Source of the DNA: JANMDN01 sp031376285 | GTDB lineage: Bacteria; Actinomycetota; Thermoleophilia; Miltoncostaeales; Miltoncostaeaceae | Length of the DNA stretch: 64,000 bases | NCBI GenBank assembly: GCA_031376285.1 | Contig: JANMDN010000038.1 | Span: forward strand, 1 to 64,000 | Direction of reading: 5' to 3' | Shown: one piece after another, positions 17,563 to 26,116 of the stretch | Layout: the number at the start of each line of letters is the position of its first letter | Numbering within the stretch: position 1 is the first letter of the stretch | The notes under the pieces: generated by a model | What the model saw: only the letters and a program-made list of their open reading frames with translations | Told to the model about the DNA's origin: nothing | The model's database searches: none | Made by a program: the position numbers and the translations under genes

Positions 17563-19270
17563 TGCGGTAGCGATTTGTGATGGGCATGCGACGATCGCGG
17601 CCCAGCGCTCTTGGTGTCACCTTGATCCCCACCGGCCCTTGGCGGCGCTTGTATTCAGCGCGGTCTACCATCGCAATCACCGTGTCGACGAGTTCGCGGG
17701 GTAGTCCATCGGACGCGATGCCAGCGCTGTCCCGGTCGAGCGCCACGTACCCCTCGAGAATGCGGTCGAGCACAGGGTACGGTGGGAGGGAGTCGCTGTC
17801 GAGTTGAGCGGGTCGAAGCTCCGCGGTCGGCGGGCGCTCGATTGTCGCCAGCGGGATCACCTCCTGCCCGGTTGTCGCGTTGCGCCAGCGCGAGAGACGG
17901 TAGACCCAGGTCTTGTCGACATCGCGAAGCGGTGCGAACCCCCCCACCATGTCGCCGTAGAGGGTGCTGTAGCCGACGCTCATCTCGCTCTTGTTGCCGG
18001 TTGCGAGAACGAGGCCGCCGAGCTTGTTCGACAGGGCCATCAGGATCGTCCCCCGCGCTCGCGCCTGGAGATTCTCCTCGGTGACGTCACGAGCGCGGTC
18101 GTCGAAGATGGGGGAGAGGCTGCGCTCGAAGGCGGCGACCACGTCGTCGATCTCGATGACCTCCACGGCAACGGCGAGGTTCTCGCCAAGGCGCTGGGCA
18201 TCCGCGAGGCTCTCGGGGCTCGAAAAACGCGACGGCATCGCGACGCCGACGACCGCTGCGGATCCAAGTGCGTCGGCGGCGAGCGTGGCGGTCAGCGCGG
18301 AATCGATGCCGCCGGAGAGTCCGATGAAGACCTTGGGGAAGCCGTTCTTTCCGACGTAGTCCCGAATACCGGTCCGCAGGCCGTGCCAAAGCTCGGCCTC
18401 GAGGTCCTCGGCCACCTCGATTCGGCCGACCTCGGTCGCGGTCGGCAGCTCGTGCCGGGGGGATACCTCGATGCTGATCGCGGGTGCGGCGAGCGCTGTA
18501 CTCATTCCGCGGGCGCGCGGCTCGCGCAGGCGGTACCTGGTCGTGAAGTCCAGGTCGAGGTCGGCAAACACGAGGTCCTCCTCGAATGCCCGCGCCCTCG
18601 CGATCAGGTCGCCGGTCGCGTCGAAGATCGCCGAGCGACCATCAAAAACCAGCTCGTCCTGGCCACCGACCATGTTGCAAAATGCCAACGCGGCGTGGCT
18701 ATCGGCGGCGCGCGTCGCAAGCATCCGTTCGCGCCAGTCGGCTTTGCCCAGGTGAAAGGGCGAGGCCGACGCGCAACAGATGAGGTCGAGGTCGGCCGAG
18801 GCCAGCTCCGCGGCCACCGGGGTCGCGTACCAAATGTCCTCGCAGATCGTCAGGCCGACGCGCAGCCCCTCGATCTCGATCGTGAGCGGTGCGCTCCCAG
18901 GCTGAAAGTAACGCGCCTCGTCGAACACGCCGTAGTTCGGGAGGAACCGCTTGCGGTAGATCGCCTGTACCCGACCGTTCGCGACAACGGCCAGCGCGTT
19001 GTAGCAATGGCGGTTCCAGTCCACGAAACCGACGAGGGCCGCGCCGTCGGTCACCTCGCGTGCGAGGTCATCGAGCGCGCGTCGCGTGGCCATCGCAAAG
19101 TCGGGGCGAAGTAACAGGTCTTCTGCGGGGTACCCGGGGATCGTCATCTCCGGGAGGACCGTGAGGGACGCACCGAGTTCGGTCGCGCGCTTGATCGCCG
19201 CGAGCGCGCGGGAAGCGTTCTCCTCGATATCACCAACCGTCGCATTAATCTGAGCGAGCGCGATGCGCAA
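17555..19270 (-). CDS. nadE: Glutamine-dependent NAD+ synthetase
   Basis: A 571-residue two-domain enzyme that amidates deamido-NAD. The N-terminal nitrilase-type glutaminase domain has Glu in VLPEMTIPGYP, Lys in YRKRFLPNYGVF and Cys in LICCASASPF. The C-terminal synthetase domain has the PP-loop GLSGGIDSALTATLAADALG. The start is TTG 19270 (RIALAQINATVGD). The frame runs on to 19888, but that stretch overlaps the zinc-ribbon gene and a repeat, so it is not coding. Confidence 0.94.
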   Translation of the reverse strand: MRIALAQINATVGDIEENASRALAAIKRATELGASLTVLPEMTIPGYPAEDLLLRPDFAMATRRALDDLAREVTDGAALVGFVDWNRHCYNALAVVANGRVQAIYRKRFLPNYGVFDEARYFQPGSAPLTIEIEGLRVGLTICEDIWYATPVAAELASADLDLICCASASPFHLGKADWRERMLATRAADSHAALAFCNMVGGQDELVFDGRSAIFDATGDLIARARAFEEDLVFADLDLDFTTRYRLREPRARGMSTALAAPAISIEVSPRHELPTATEVGRIEVAEDLEAELWHGLRTGIRDYVGKNGFPKVFIGLSGGIDSALTATLAADALGSAAVVGVAMPSRFSSPESLADAQRLGENLAVAVEVIEIDDVVAAFERSLSPIFDDRARDVTEENLQARARGTILMALSNKLGGLVLATGNKSEMSVGYSTLYGDMVGGFAPLRDVDKTWVYRLSRWRNATTGQEVIPLATIERPPTAELRPAQLDSDSLPPYPVLDRILEGYVALDRDSAGIASDGLPRELVDTVIAMVDRAEYKRRQGPVGIKVTPRALGRDRRMPITNRYRND

Positions 19271-19387
19271 TAGACCGCCATTTCGACGTGTCGCCGGGAC
19301 CCCTTGATGGGTGTCCTGTAGCCTCGCAAACGATACCCCTCGACGGGCTGTTCGAGCCCACTCCTGACCGAAATGGAGCCGTCCGCG

Positions 19388-19813
19388 ATGAGCGATGCCC
19401 TTCCGCCCCAACGACGCGCACCCGGTGGGGGTGCCCCCCGCGGCCAAGGTCGGCCCGGTCCCGGTGGCCCCGGGGGCGGCGGAGGCCGCGACCTGACGCC
19501 GGCCCAAGGCGCGGCGGAGGCCGAACGACGGCTCGGCCGGCCCTGCTACCACGCCGGGCAGAAGGTCGAAGGCTTTTTTGGGTGCGTTGCGTGCCAGTTC
19601 CAGATCCGCAATCGGGCCATCATGCCGGCATGCCCCCAGTGCGGTGAGCTTGTCTGGGCGTTCCTCGACGAGGGCCCCAGGCCGGTTCCGGAGGGCGAGA
19701 CCGCTCCCGTGCCAGGCACCTCCGAGGCACCACCGCCGATCGTTCAAGAGGGCGTCAAACTCGACGTCAGCCAACCGGTGCGGGTGGAGGAGAACGTCAG
19801 GCTCGAGCCCTAG
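19388..19813 (+). CDS. Small zinc-ribbon protein
   Basis: A 141-residue protein with a disordered Gly/Pro-rich N-terminus, then a treble-cysteine ribbon (CYHAGQKVEGFFGCVACQF..IMPACPQCGELVWAF). A charged tail ends in VRVEENVRLEP. GGAG 9 nt upstream favours ATG 19388; ATG 19373 is in frame. The function is unknown. The cysteine spacing fits a structural zinc site. Confidence 0.7.
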   Translation: MSDALPPQRRAPGGGAPRGQGRPGPGGPGGGGGRDLTPAQGAAEAERRLGRPCYHAGQKVEGFFGCVACQFQIRNRAIMPACPQCGELVWAFLDEGPRPVPEGETAPVPGTSEAPPPIVQEGVKLDVSQPVRVEENVRLEP

Positions 19814-19847
19814 ATGCTTGATTCCGAATTGCTGATCGAGGTCCGCT

Positions 19848-20002
19848 GGCTGCGACACGTCGCGACTCATCGTCCTTGGTCGCCCCATATTCCCGATATG
19901 CGGGCTGACACTGCGTTCTCTTGCGCGTCGGCTTGAGCCGACGCTTCAGACGGTGGGCGCACCTGGCGGTGCGTCCACCTGTGCTCGGTCTCGCTCACCG
20001 GA
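19848..20002. repeat. Structured dispersed repeat, copy 1 (~155 bp)
   Basis: A close relative of 41996-42151. The core 19918-19981 (64 nt) is identical in both copies. It can form a 9-bp hairpin (GCGTCGGCT/AGCCGACGC) and a 12-bp hairpin (GGTGGGCGCACC, loop TGGC, GGTGCGTCCACC), plus two weaker palindromes near its left end. It lies in the 333-bp gap between the zinc-ribbon gene and the secreted protein gene. The rest of that gap (20003-20146) has only a possible -10 (TATACA at 20073). Confidence 0.85.
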
Positions 20003-20146
20003 CCTTTCGACCACAATTCGGCATCAACCATCTAGACCGGCGCCGACCTCGACCCCCGAGGATCACAAAACCTATACATCTGCGGGGGAAACCTCTTACC
20101 GACGGGGTGTTTCGCCGGACGCAGAAGCGGAGCAGAATGCAGGTTG

Positions 20147-20872
20147 ATGCTCGATCTGACCCGAACTCGAATTCGTCGTACCGTGGCGGTGGCCGTTTGC
20201 GTCGCGGTAGCGTCGACCGGAGCCGTGCTCGCCGAGGGTGCCCAGCGCGTCGCGTCGGCGAAGACGCCGTCTGCCCGGGTGCAGATCGATGGATCCGGGA
20301 GCGTCCAGCTTCTCGGGAGCCTGGTCGTGTTCGGTGAGGTCAACGGCGCCGCTGAGCTCGTCGTCCAAGACGACATCGGCGGCAGCAGGGTCACGATCGG
20401 CACACGGGCGGTCAAGCTGAAGAAAGCCGAGCGCCGTCGCTTCGCCAGCGTGAGTGGCCGCATCTACATCGAGGGAAAGCGCCTTCAGGTCCAGTTCCTG
20501 GGCGCCGCAAAGGTCAGGTTGTCCGTCGCCGCGATTGGCCGGGCGATGTTTATCTCGGGTTCGGGGAGCTACCAGCTGAACGCCTCGCCGGTTGCGGCCT
20601 GGCCGGGCCCAGGCGTCGTTGTCGACCTCACCCCGACCTCCACGGCAGCGCGCGCGGTGGCCCAGGCGGTGGCCCGCCCGGCGACCCCAGCGGTGGCCAA
20701 GCCAGCGCCGACGCCAGCGCCCAAACCCCCCGCGCCCGTGACCACCTCGCCACCGGCGACGACGACCGCGACGACGACAACCTCGACGGCGCCCATCGCG
20801 GGACCGGCCCTCGTGACGACGACTGGCGCGACGCGCACAAGCCCGACCACCGCAGCGAAGACGACCAGTTGA
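20147..20872 (+). CDS. Secreted protein with a Pro/Ala/Thr-rich tail
   Basis: A 241-residue exported protein. A signal peptide (RRTVAVAVCVAVASTGAVLA) precedes a beta-rich domain of about 120 residues. The last 80 residues are low-complexity Pro, Ala and Thr, like a cell-wall spanning linker. ATG 20147 overlaps an upstream TTG at 20144. The function is not recognisable. It lies just upstream of a two-component system, so a wall-related role is only a guess. Confidence 0.7.
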   Translation: MLDLTRTRIRRTVAVAVCVAVASTGAVLAEGAQRVASAKTPSARVQIDGSGSVQLLGSLVVFGEVNGAAELVVQDDIGGSRVTIGTRAVKLKKAERRRFASVSGRIYIEGKRLQVQFLGAAKVRLSVAAIGRAMFISGSGSYQLNASPVAAWPGPGVVVDLTPTSTAARAVAQAVARPATPAVAKPAPTPAPKPPAPVTTSPPATTTATTTTSTAPIAGPALVTTTGATRTSPTTAAKTTS

Positions 20873-20953
20873 GTCCATCGGTCGCCCCTCATCTGGCGAC
20901 CGCCAACGCGTCCCTTTCCAGGACCGACGGCAAACGTCTCTCGGATCGTCCGT

Positions 20954-20959
20954 TACCAT
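20954..20959 (+). promoter_or_regulatory. -10 element of the response regulator gene (leaderless type)
   Basis: TACCAT ends 7 nt before the GTG at 20967. Confidence 0.45.
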
Positions 20960-20966
20960 CAGCGCG

Positions 20967-21674
20967 GTGAGCGAGATCGATCAACGTCCGCTCGTCCTGA
21001 TCATCGAGGACGAAGCCAACATCGCGTCGTTTGCTCAGATGTATTTGGAGGCGGGTGGGTTTCGGGTGCTTCACGCTGATCGCGGGGACACCGGGCTCAA
21101 GCTCGCCGAGGAGGAGCGCCCCGCCCTTGTGGTGCTCGATCTCATGCTGCCGGGGCTCGACGGCTACGAGATTACCCGCCGCCTGCGTCAGGGCGACCGG
21201 ATTCCGATCATCATGCTCACGGCGCGCGACGACCCGGTCGACAAAGTCGTCGGCCTGGAACTCGGCGCCGACGACTACATCACCAAGCCGTTCAATCCAC
21301 GCGAGCTGGTCGCTCGGGTTCGCGCGGTCTTGCGCCGTGTGGACGAGGCGTCGCAGACGAGCGGCACACCGATGCCGTCCGGCACGCTGGAACTCGACGA
21401 GCTCAAGATCGACGTCGGTGCGCGTGAGGTGCACCTCGAGGGGGAGCAGATCGCCCTCACCCCGAAGGAGTTTGATCTCCTCGTTACCCTCATCGAAAAC
21501 CGCGGCCTTGTCCTTACCCGCGAGCAACTCCTCGAACGCGTGTGGGGATTCACCTTTCTCGGCGACAGCCGCACGATCGACGTCCACGTCCGACAGCTCC
21601 GGCGCAAGCTCGGCGACAGTTGCCCGATCCAGACCGTCTGGGGCACCGGCTACAAGGTACCCGCGAAGCGCTAG
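20967..21674 (+). CDS. OmpR-family response regulator
   Basis: A 235-residue regulator. The receiver domain has acidic pocket IIEDE, phospho-Asp in VVLDLMLPGLDGYE, Thr in MLTARD and Lys in DDYITKPF. A winged-helix DNA-binding domain follows, with LTPKEFDLL, RTIDVHVRQLRRKLG and VWGTGYKV. It is the partner of the kinase 27 nt downstream. Confidence 0.94.
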   Translation: MSEIDQRPLVLIIEDEANIASFAQMYLEAGGFRVLHADRGDTGLKLAEEERPALVVLDLMLPGLDGYEITRRLRQGDRIPIIMLTARDDPVDKVVGLELGADDYITKPFNPRELVARVRAVLRRVDEASQTSGTPMPSGTLELDELKIDVGAREVHLEGEQIALTPKEFDLLVTLIENRGLVLTREQLLERVWGFTFLGDSRTIDVHVRQLRRKLGDSCPIQTVWGTGYKVPAKR

Positions 21675-21701
21675 CGGCCAGACGGCTACGATCGGCCAAG
21701 A

Positions 21702-23147
21702 ATGATGGCCCAAACCAAACGCCTCTGGCCCTGGCAGACCCTCAGCGGCCGACTCGCACTCGGCGCGATCGGTGGACTTCTCGTCGCGTCGGTCGTCTTC
21801 ATCGCGGTCGCCGTGAGCCTGATCCGGTCGCAGTCGCTTCGGACCGAGCGGGCACGAATCGACAACCAAGCCAGAGGCATGGCGTCGCTCTACTCCGCGC
21901 AGGTTCGCAAGGCTGGGCTCAGGGGTGACGACGGCGCCTGCCAAGTCGACGTCAGCAATCTCCAAGAGCTGGGAGGCCGCGGAACCCAGATTGGTGTTGA
22001 CCTGCTCCAGGAGGCAACGTGTCGGAGCAGCCTCAACGGGAGAATCTCACCGGAGATCGCGAGTCAGGTCGACCCCAATATCCCCCTCGGCGAGGTACAA
22101 CGCCTGACGGTTCAGTTGGGGGGCGGGGGTACCGTCTACCTCGCCTCGGCGGCACCAATCGCGATCGGTGATAACACCATCGGTTCCTTGGTCATCGCTC
22201 GCCCACGCGCGGAGGTCTCATCCGCGTGGAAGGACATCCTCCCTCGGGTACTCCTGGCCGCAGCCGCCGGCCTCACGATCGCGCTGCTTCTCGTGACCGC
22301 GCTGTCGCGTCGCGTGACGCGGCCTCTGCGTCTGCTCGCCCGCGCGACCCAGCGCGTGGCCGAAGGTGATCGCTCGATCACCATGGGCCATGCTGGCACC
22401 GCCGAGATCGACCGCGTGGCAACAAGCTTCAACCGCATGGTGGCCGAGCTCGCCGAGCGGGACCGCCTCGCACGCGACTTCCTGATGCGCGTGACGCACG
22501 ACCTGCGAACACCGCTCACCGCCATTCGCGGCCACGCGGCGGCCCTTGCCGATGGCATCGTTCCCGAGGAGAACGTTTCCCGCTCGCTCGGCGCGATCGA
22601 GTCAGAAGCCGGCCGCCTCGAGAACCTCGTCGCCGATCTCCTCGACCTTGCGAAGATGGAGGCCGACCGGATTCGCCTCGATATCGAAGAGATCGACCCA
22701 GCCGAGGTTGTCGCCCAGGTTTGTGACCTGAACCAGTCGGTCGCGGCGGAGCGCGACGTTCGCCTCGAACGCCAGCTCCGGCCGGGCCTGACGCTGCAGA
22801 CCGACTCCGCCAGGGTCGGTCAGATCGTCGCGAACCTCGTCGACAACGCACTGCGCTGGACCCCGCGAGGAGGCCTCGTGACGGTGTTACTTCGAAGCGG
22901 CAGCGGGATCGGGGCGCGCGTCGATGTCCTCGATACGGGCCCCGGTGTTCCCGAAGGTGAGCGTGAGGCGATCTTCGAAGCGTTCCGCTCGACCGTGACG
23001 CCGGACGGGCAGTACGGAACGGGGCTTGGACTGGCGACCTCGCGTCAGCTCGCACGAGCCCTTGGCGGGGATCTCACGGTCTCGGACGGACCGGGGGGCG
23101 GCAGCATGTTCCGCCTTACCTTGCCAACCGCCGCTCCCGCCGGCTGA
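21702..23147 (+). CDS. Sensor histidine kinase
   Basis: A 481-residue membrane sensor kinase. Transmembrane segment 1 is near residues 18-40 and segment 2 near residues 182-203, with an extracytoplasmic domain between them that has two cysteines. A HAMP domain follows, then the phospho-accepting His in RVTHDLRTPLTAIRGH, the N box (VANLVDNALRW) and G boxes (DTGPGVP, GTGLGLATSRQL). The signal is unknown. It forms an operon with the regulator upstream. Confidence 0.93.
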   Translation: MMAQTKRLWPWQTLSGRLALGAIGGLLVASVVFIAVAVSLIRSQSLRTERARIDNQARGMASLYSAQVRKAGLRGDDGACQVDVSNLQELGGRGTQIGVDLLQEATCRSSLNGRISPEIASQVDPNIPLGEVQRLTVQLGGGGTVYLASAAPIAIGDNTIGSLVIARPRAEVSSAWKDILPRVLLAAAAGLTIALLLVTALSRRVTRPLRLLARATQRVAEGDRSITMGHAGTAEIDRVATSFNRMVAELAERDRLARDFLMRVTHDLRTPLTAIRGHAAALADGIVPEENVSRSLGAIESEAGRLENLVADLLDLAKMEADRIRLDIEEIDPAEVVAQVCDLNQSVAAERDVRLERQLRPGLTLQTDSARVGQIVANLVDNALRWTPRGGLVTVLLRSGSGIGARVDVLDTGPGVPEGEREAIFEAFRSTVTPDGQYGTGLGLATSRQLARALGGDLTVSDGPGGGSMFRLTLPTAAPAG

Positions 23148-23182
23148 GACCCGCTGCCCCGGGCCATCGACGGTGACGGTGC

Positions 23183-23188
23183 TATCTT
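23183..23188 (+). promoter_or_regulatory. -10 element of the protease gene (leaderless type)
   Basis: TATCTT ends 6 nt before GTG 23195. Confidence 0.4.
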
Positions 23189-23194
23189 CGTCGC

Positions 23195-24457
23195 GTGGGA
23201 CGGATGATCGGAAGGCACGACTCCGTCCGTGAAATCCCGAGCCGGGTGGTGTCAGCGTTGACTCGCCAGTTGCGATCATTTCGCCGCGCGGCGGCGGCCG
23301 TACTCGTCGGCCTTGCATGCGTCGTCTCGGCGGCGCCTGCGAGCGCGATCATCGATGGTCGGGTGGCGCAACCGGGGGCATACCCGTGGATGGTCGCGCT
23401 CGTTTCCAACTCCGTGCGTCCCGAGAACGCGCCCAGTGGACAGTTCTGCGGCGGCGTTCTCATCGCCCCGAAGCGCGTCGTGACGGCCGCCCATTGCCTT
23501 GAGGGACTCGGAAGCCCGCGGCAGTTCCGGGTAATCGTCGGACGCTCGCGCCTGTCGGCAAGCGACGGCGAGCAGATCGCCGTCCGCGCCTACGGCCATG
23601 AGCCTCGCTTTGGCAATGGCTCAGACTCGGACACCATTCCCTACGACATCGGGATCGTCGAGCTCGCCCGCGCCGCGAGCTCGCCACCGATCGCGCTCCT
23701 CGGTGCATCCGAGATGGCTGCGGTTGCTCCAGGGAGCGCCGCCAAGATGATCGGCTGGGGGGCGATCCGTCAGGTCACGCCGGGCCCGTTCACCGACGCC
23801 GTTGAGATCCTCTCGGACACGCTTCGGGAGGCCGATCTGCAGATCATCTCGAACGATCAGTGCGAGCGCGTGAACGGACGTTTTTTCGTGGTCGGGCTGA
23901 TGACCTGCGTGGTCGACCCGGTTCGCGGGTCCGGTGTTGCCTGTCACGGCGATAGCGGTGGCCCGCTCCTTGCGCAGACCCCCGGTGGCTGGCGCCTGCT
24001 TGGCGTGACGAGCTTCGGCACCGACGGGTGCGATGCTCCCGGGGTTCCCGCGGTGTTCGCATCGGCGCCCGGGATGGCGCACTTCATCGTCTCGGGCCAT
24101 CCGACGCTTGCCCCAGGGCCCTCCCGTCGCCCCCGCGTGCGCGGCGCGGTCCGGGTTGGGGAGAAGCTGCGGTGCGAGCGGGGCAAGTGGCGCGGGAGCA
24201 AGGGGCGCACCTACTACCGTTGGTTTTGGGCGACCCCCGAGCTCCCTGACCCCGACACGGAATTGCCCAGTCGCCAACTTCGGGCGGACATCACCCAGCT
24301 CGCTGGCTGGCAGCTCGAGCCGATCCCTCAATCGACGGGCAGGGTGCACCGCCTTGACGAGGACGACTTCCGCCAGCGCGTGACGTGCCTTTCGTGGACC
24401 CGCAACGCGGGCGGACAGGGCCTCGCGATCGCGAAGCCCACCGCACGGGTCAAGTAG
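23195..24457 (+). CDS. Secreted trypsin-like serine protease (S1)
   Basis: A 420-residue exported chymotrypsin-fold protease. A signal peptide (about residues 28-52, ending in APASA) leads directly to the activation-like IIDGRVAQPGAYPWMVAL. The triad is His in VTAAHCLEG, Asp in YDIGIVEL and Ser in CHGDSGGPLL. Six or more cysteines suggest disulfides. The last 120 residues, with YYRWFWATPELPD, form an extra domain of immunoglobulin-like type. GTG 23195 gives a long N-region; GTG codons near 23249 are alternatives. Confidence 0.92.
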   Translation: MGRMIGRHDSVREIPSRVVSALTRQLRSFRRAAAAVLVGLACVVSAAPASAIIDGRVAQPGAYPWMVALVSNSVRPENAPSGQFCGGVLIAPKRVVTAAHCLEGLGSPRQFRVIVGRSRLSASDGEQIAVRAYGHEPRFGNGSDSDTIPYDIGIVELARAASSPPIALLGASEMAAVAPGSAAKMIGWGAIRQVTPGPFTDAVEILSDTLREADLQIISNDQCERVNGRFFVVGLMTCVVDPVRGSGVACHGDSGGPLLAQTPGGWRLLGVTSFGTDGCDAPGVPAVFASAPGMAHFIVSGHPTLAPGPSRRPRVRGAVRVGEKLRCERGKWRGSKGRTYYRWFWATPELPDPDTELPSRQLRADITQLAGWQLEPIPQSTGRVHRLDEDDFRQRVTCLSWTRNAGGQGLAIAKPTARVK

Positions 24458-24497
24458 CCGCGTACCGTCGAGCGGACTCGACGGATCCGAGTCTCGA

Positions 24498-24531
24498 ATG
24501 GTGGGACACCACGCCAAGCGTGTCCCACCAT
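24498..24531. terminator. Perfect 12-bp hairpin between convergent genes
   Basis: ATGGTGGGACAC and its exact reverse complement enclose a 10-nt loop between the protease gene and the convergent DUF5666 gene, so it may stop transcription from both sides. Confidence 0.6.
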
Positions 24532-24556
24532 CGGAAACCCGCGTGCACCTCGACGA

Positions 24557-25270
24557 TCAGTCGTCGTGTCCGCTGCCCGAACCTGAGCGGCCGTCGTCGC
24601 GGTGGTCGCCTCCACGACCACTCCCGCTCTTGCCCCCTCGATCATCGCCGCCGCTTCCCGTCGAACGCTCGTCGTCATCCTCGCTCTTGACCTTGACGAT
24701 GGTCGCGGTCCCGTCACGCTCGATCTCGACCTCGACGAACGCGCCGGGGACGAGGAGGTCGCCCCCGCTCAGCGTCGCGCCAGCCGGTATGTCGAGCGTC
24801 GACGCGCCGTTGCCCAACGTGAACGAGAGGACGCCGGCGGTCGTCGCGGTCGGCGCGAGGAAGCTCTGGACGGTGCCCTTCACTTCGATCTCACCCTGGC
24901 GGATCTCGCCGAGGTCGTCGCTTCGGCGGGGGTTCGTACGCAGGCGATACTCGACGCCGTTGGTCAAGCCGTCGTGATCGCCATCTTCGAGCAGATCGTT
25001 GACGCTGTCGTCGTCTGAGTCGACGTCGCGTGGGTTGGTGCCACTACGAAACTCACCCCAGTTGCGCAGACCATCCCGGTCGACGTCCGCGGCCCAGCGA
25101 GCCGATTTACCGTTGAGACCGCTCGACTTGGTCCACGCGGCATACGCGGCGCCAGTTTTCGGCGCCCACTTCTTTGCGCCACCACTTGCCAGGGTAGAGC
25201 CGACGCCAAGCGAGACCGCAGCGAGGCCTGCGAGGGCAATGGTCGAGATACGGGTGAGGTGTGTGGACAC
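24557..25270 (-). CDS. Secreted protein with calcium-binding repeats and a DUF5666-like domain
   Basis: A 237-residue exported protein. After the signal peptide come acidic loops of thrombospondin-3/EF-hand-like type (DVDRDGLRNWGEF, DVDSDDDSVNDLLEDGDHDGL), probably binding calcium. A beta domain resembling DUF5666 follows (EIEVKGTVQSFLAP, PGAFVEVEIERDGTATIVKVK). The tail is Asp/Gly/Ser/Arg low complexity. GTG 25270 has AAGGAG 8 nt upstream; the longer open frame is rejected. It is divergent from the second two-component system. Confidence 0.8.
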   Translation of the reverse strand: MSTHLTRISTIALAGLAAVSLGVGSTLASGGAKKWAPKTGAAYAAWTKSSGLNGKSARWAADVDRDGLRNWGEFRSGTNPRDVDSDDDSVNDLLEDGDHDGLTNGVEYRLRTNPRRSDDLGEIRQGEIEVKGTVQSFLAPTATTAGVLSFTLGNGASTLDIPAGATLSGGDLLVPGAFVEVEIERDGTATIVKVKSEDDDERSTGSGGDDRGGKSGSGRGGDHRDDGRSGSGSGHDD

Positions 25271-25459
25271 CGAACGCTCCTTTTCAGACGGATCACATCC
25301 CTGACGATGCCAGGATTCGAGTAAAGGAACTGCCAAGAGCGATCGAGGCTTCTGGACATGCGCCACGACGCCCGGATTCGGGCGGGCCGGGCTCTGCAAG
25401 ACTCTCCCGCACCCGAGCACTGGAGAAGCCCGCCCCGCACGGGGCGCTTCACGTAAGCG

Positions 25460-26110
25460 ATGCGCGTACTCCTTGTCGAAGACGACGACGGCATTGCCGA
25501 GCCGCTCACCGCTGCCCTCGAGCGCGAGGGGTTCGACGTCGAGCGCGTCGCGACCGGCCGCGGCGCCCTCGACGCCGCGCCGCCGGAGTTCGTCCTACTC
25601 GATCTCCGGCTGCCGGACATCGACGGGTACGAGGTGTGCAAGGAGCTTCGAAAGCGGTCCCAGACACCAATCATCATGATGACCGCCCGCAGCGAAGAGG
25701 TTGATCGAGTGATCGGCCTTGAACTTGGGGCAGATGACTACATCGTCAAGCCGTTCGGGGTCCGAGAACTCGTCGCCCGGATGCGAGCCGTCCTTCGACG
25801 CACCGGCCCCCAGGAGGGCCGATCGACCGTCGCCGTCGGGCCGCTCACCATCAACCAACGGGCGCGTCGCGTCGACCTGGACGGGGCTGAGATCGACCTG
25901 ACCGTCAAGGAGTTCGACATCTTGGCGCTCCTCGCATCTGAGCCGGGGGCAGTCTTCACGCGTGCGCAGGTGATGGAGCGCGTCTGGGAGACCTCCTGGT
26001 ACGGCGCATCCAAGACGATCGATGTCCACGTGGCATCGCTTCGGCGAAAGCTCGACGACCCCGGCTGGATCGAGACGGTTCGCGGCGTTGGGTTTCGGCT
26101 TCGCGGCTGA
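25460..26110 (+). CDS. OmpR-family response regulator
   Basis: A 216-residue regulator. The receiver has LLVEDDDGIAE, phospho-Asp in VLLDLRLPDIDGYE, MMTARS and DDYIVKPFG. The winged helix contains TIDVHVASLRRKLDDPGWIETVRGVGFRL. The partner kinase starts 6 nt after its stop. Confidence 0.94.
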   Translation: MRVLLVEDDDGIAEPLTAALEREGFDVERVATGRGALDAAPPEFVLLDLRLPDIDGYEVCKELRKRSQTPIIMMTARSEEVDRVIGLELGADDYIVKPFGVRELVARMRAVLRRTGPQEGRSTVAVGPLTINQRARRVDLDGAEIDLTVKEFDILALLASEPGAVFTRAQVMERVWETSWYGASKTIDVHVASLRRKLDDPGWIETVRGVGFRLRG

Positions 26111-26116
26111 TCGATC

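Noticed and set aside
19271..19888. Extension of the NAD synthetase frame upstream to 19888
   Set aside because: It overlaps the plus-strand zinc-ribbon gene and part of the structured repeat, and does not resemble the family N-terminus, which starts at TTG 19270.
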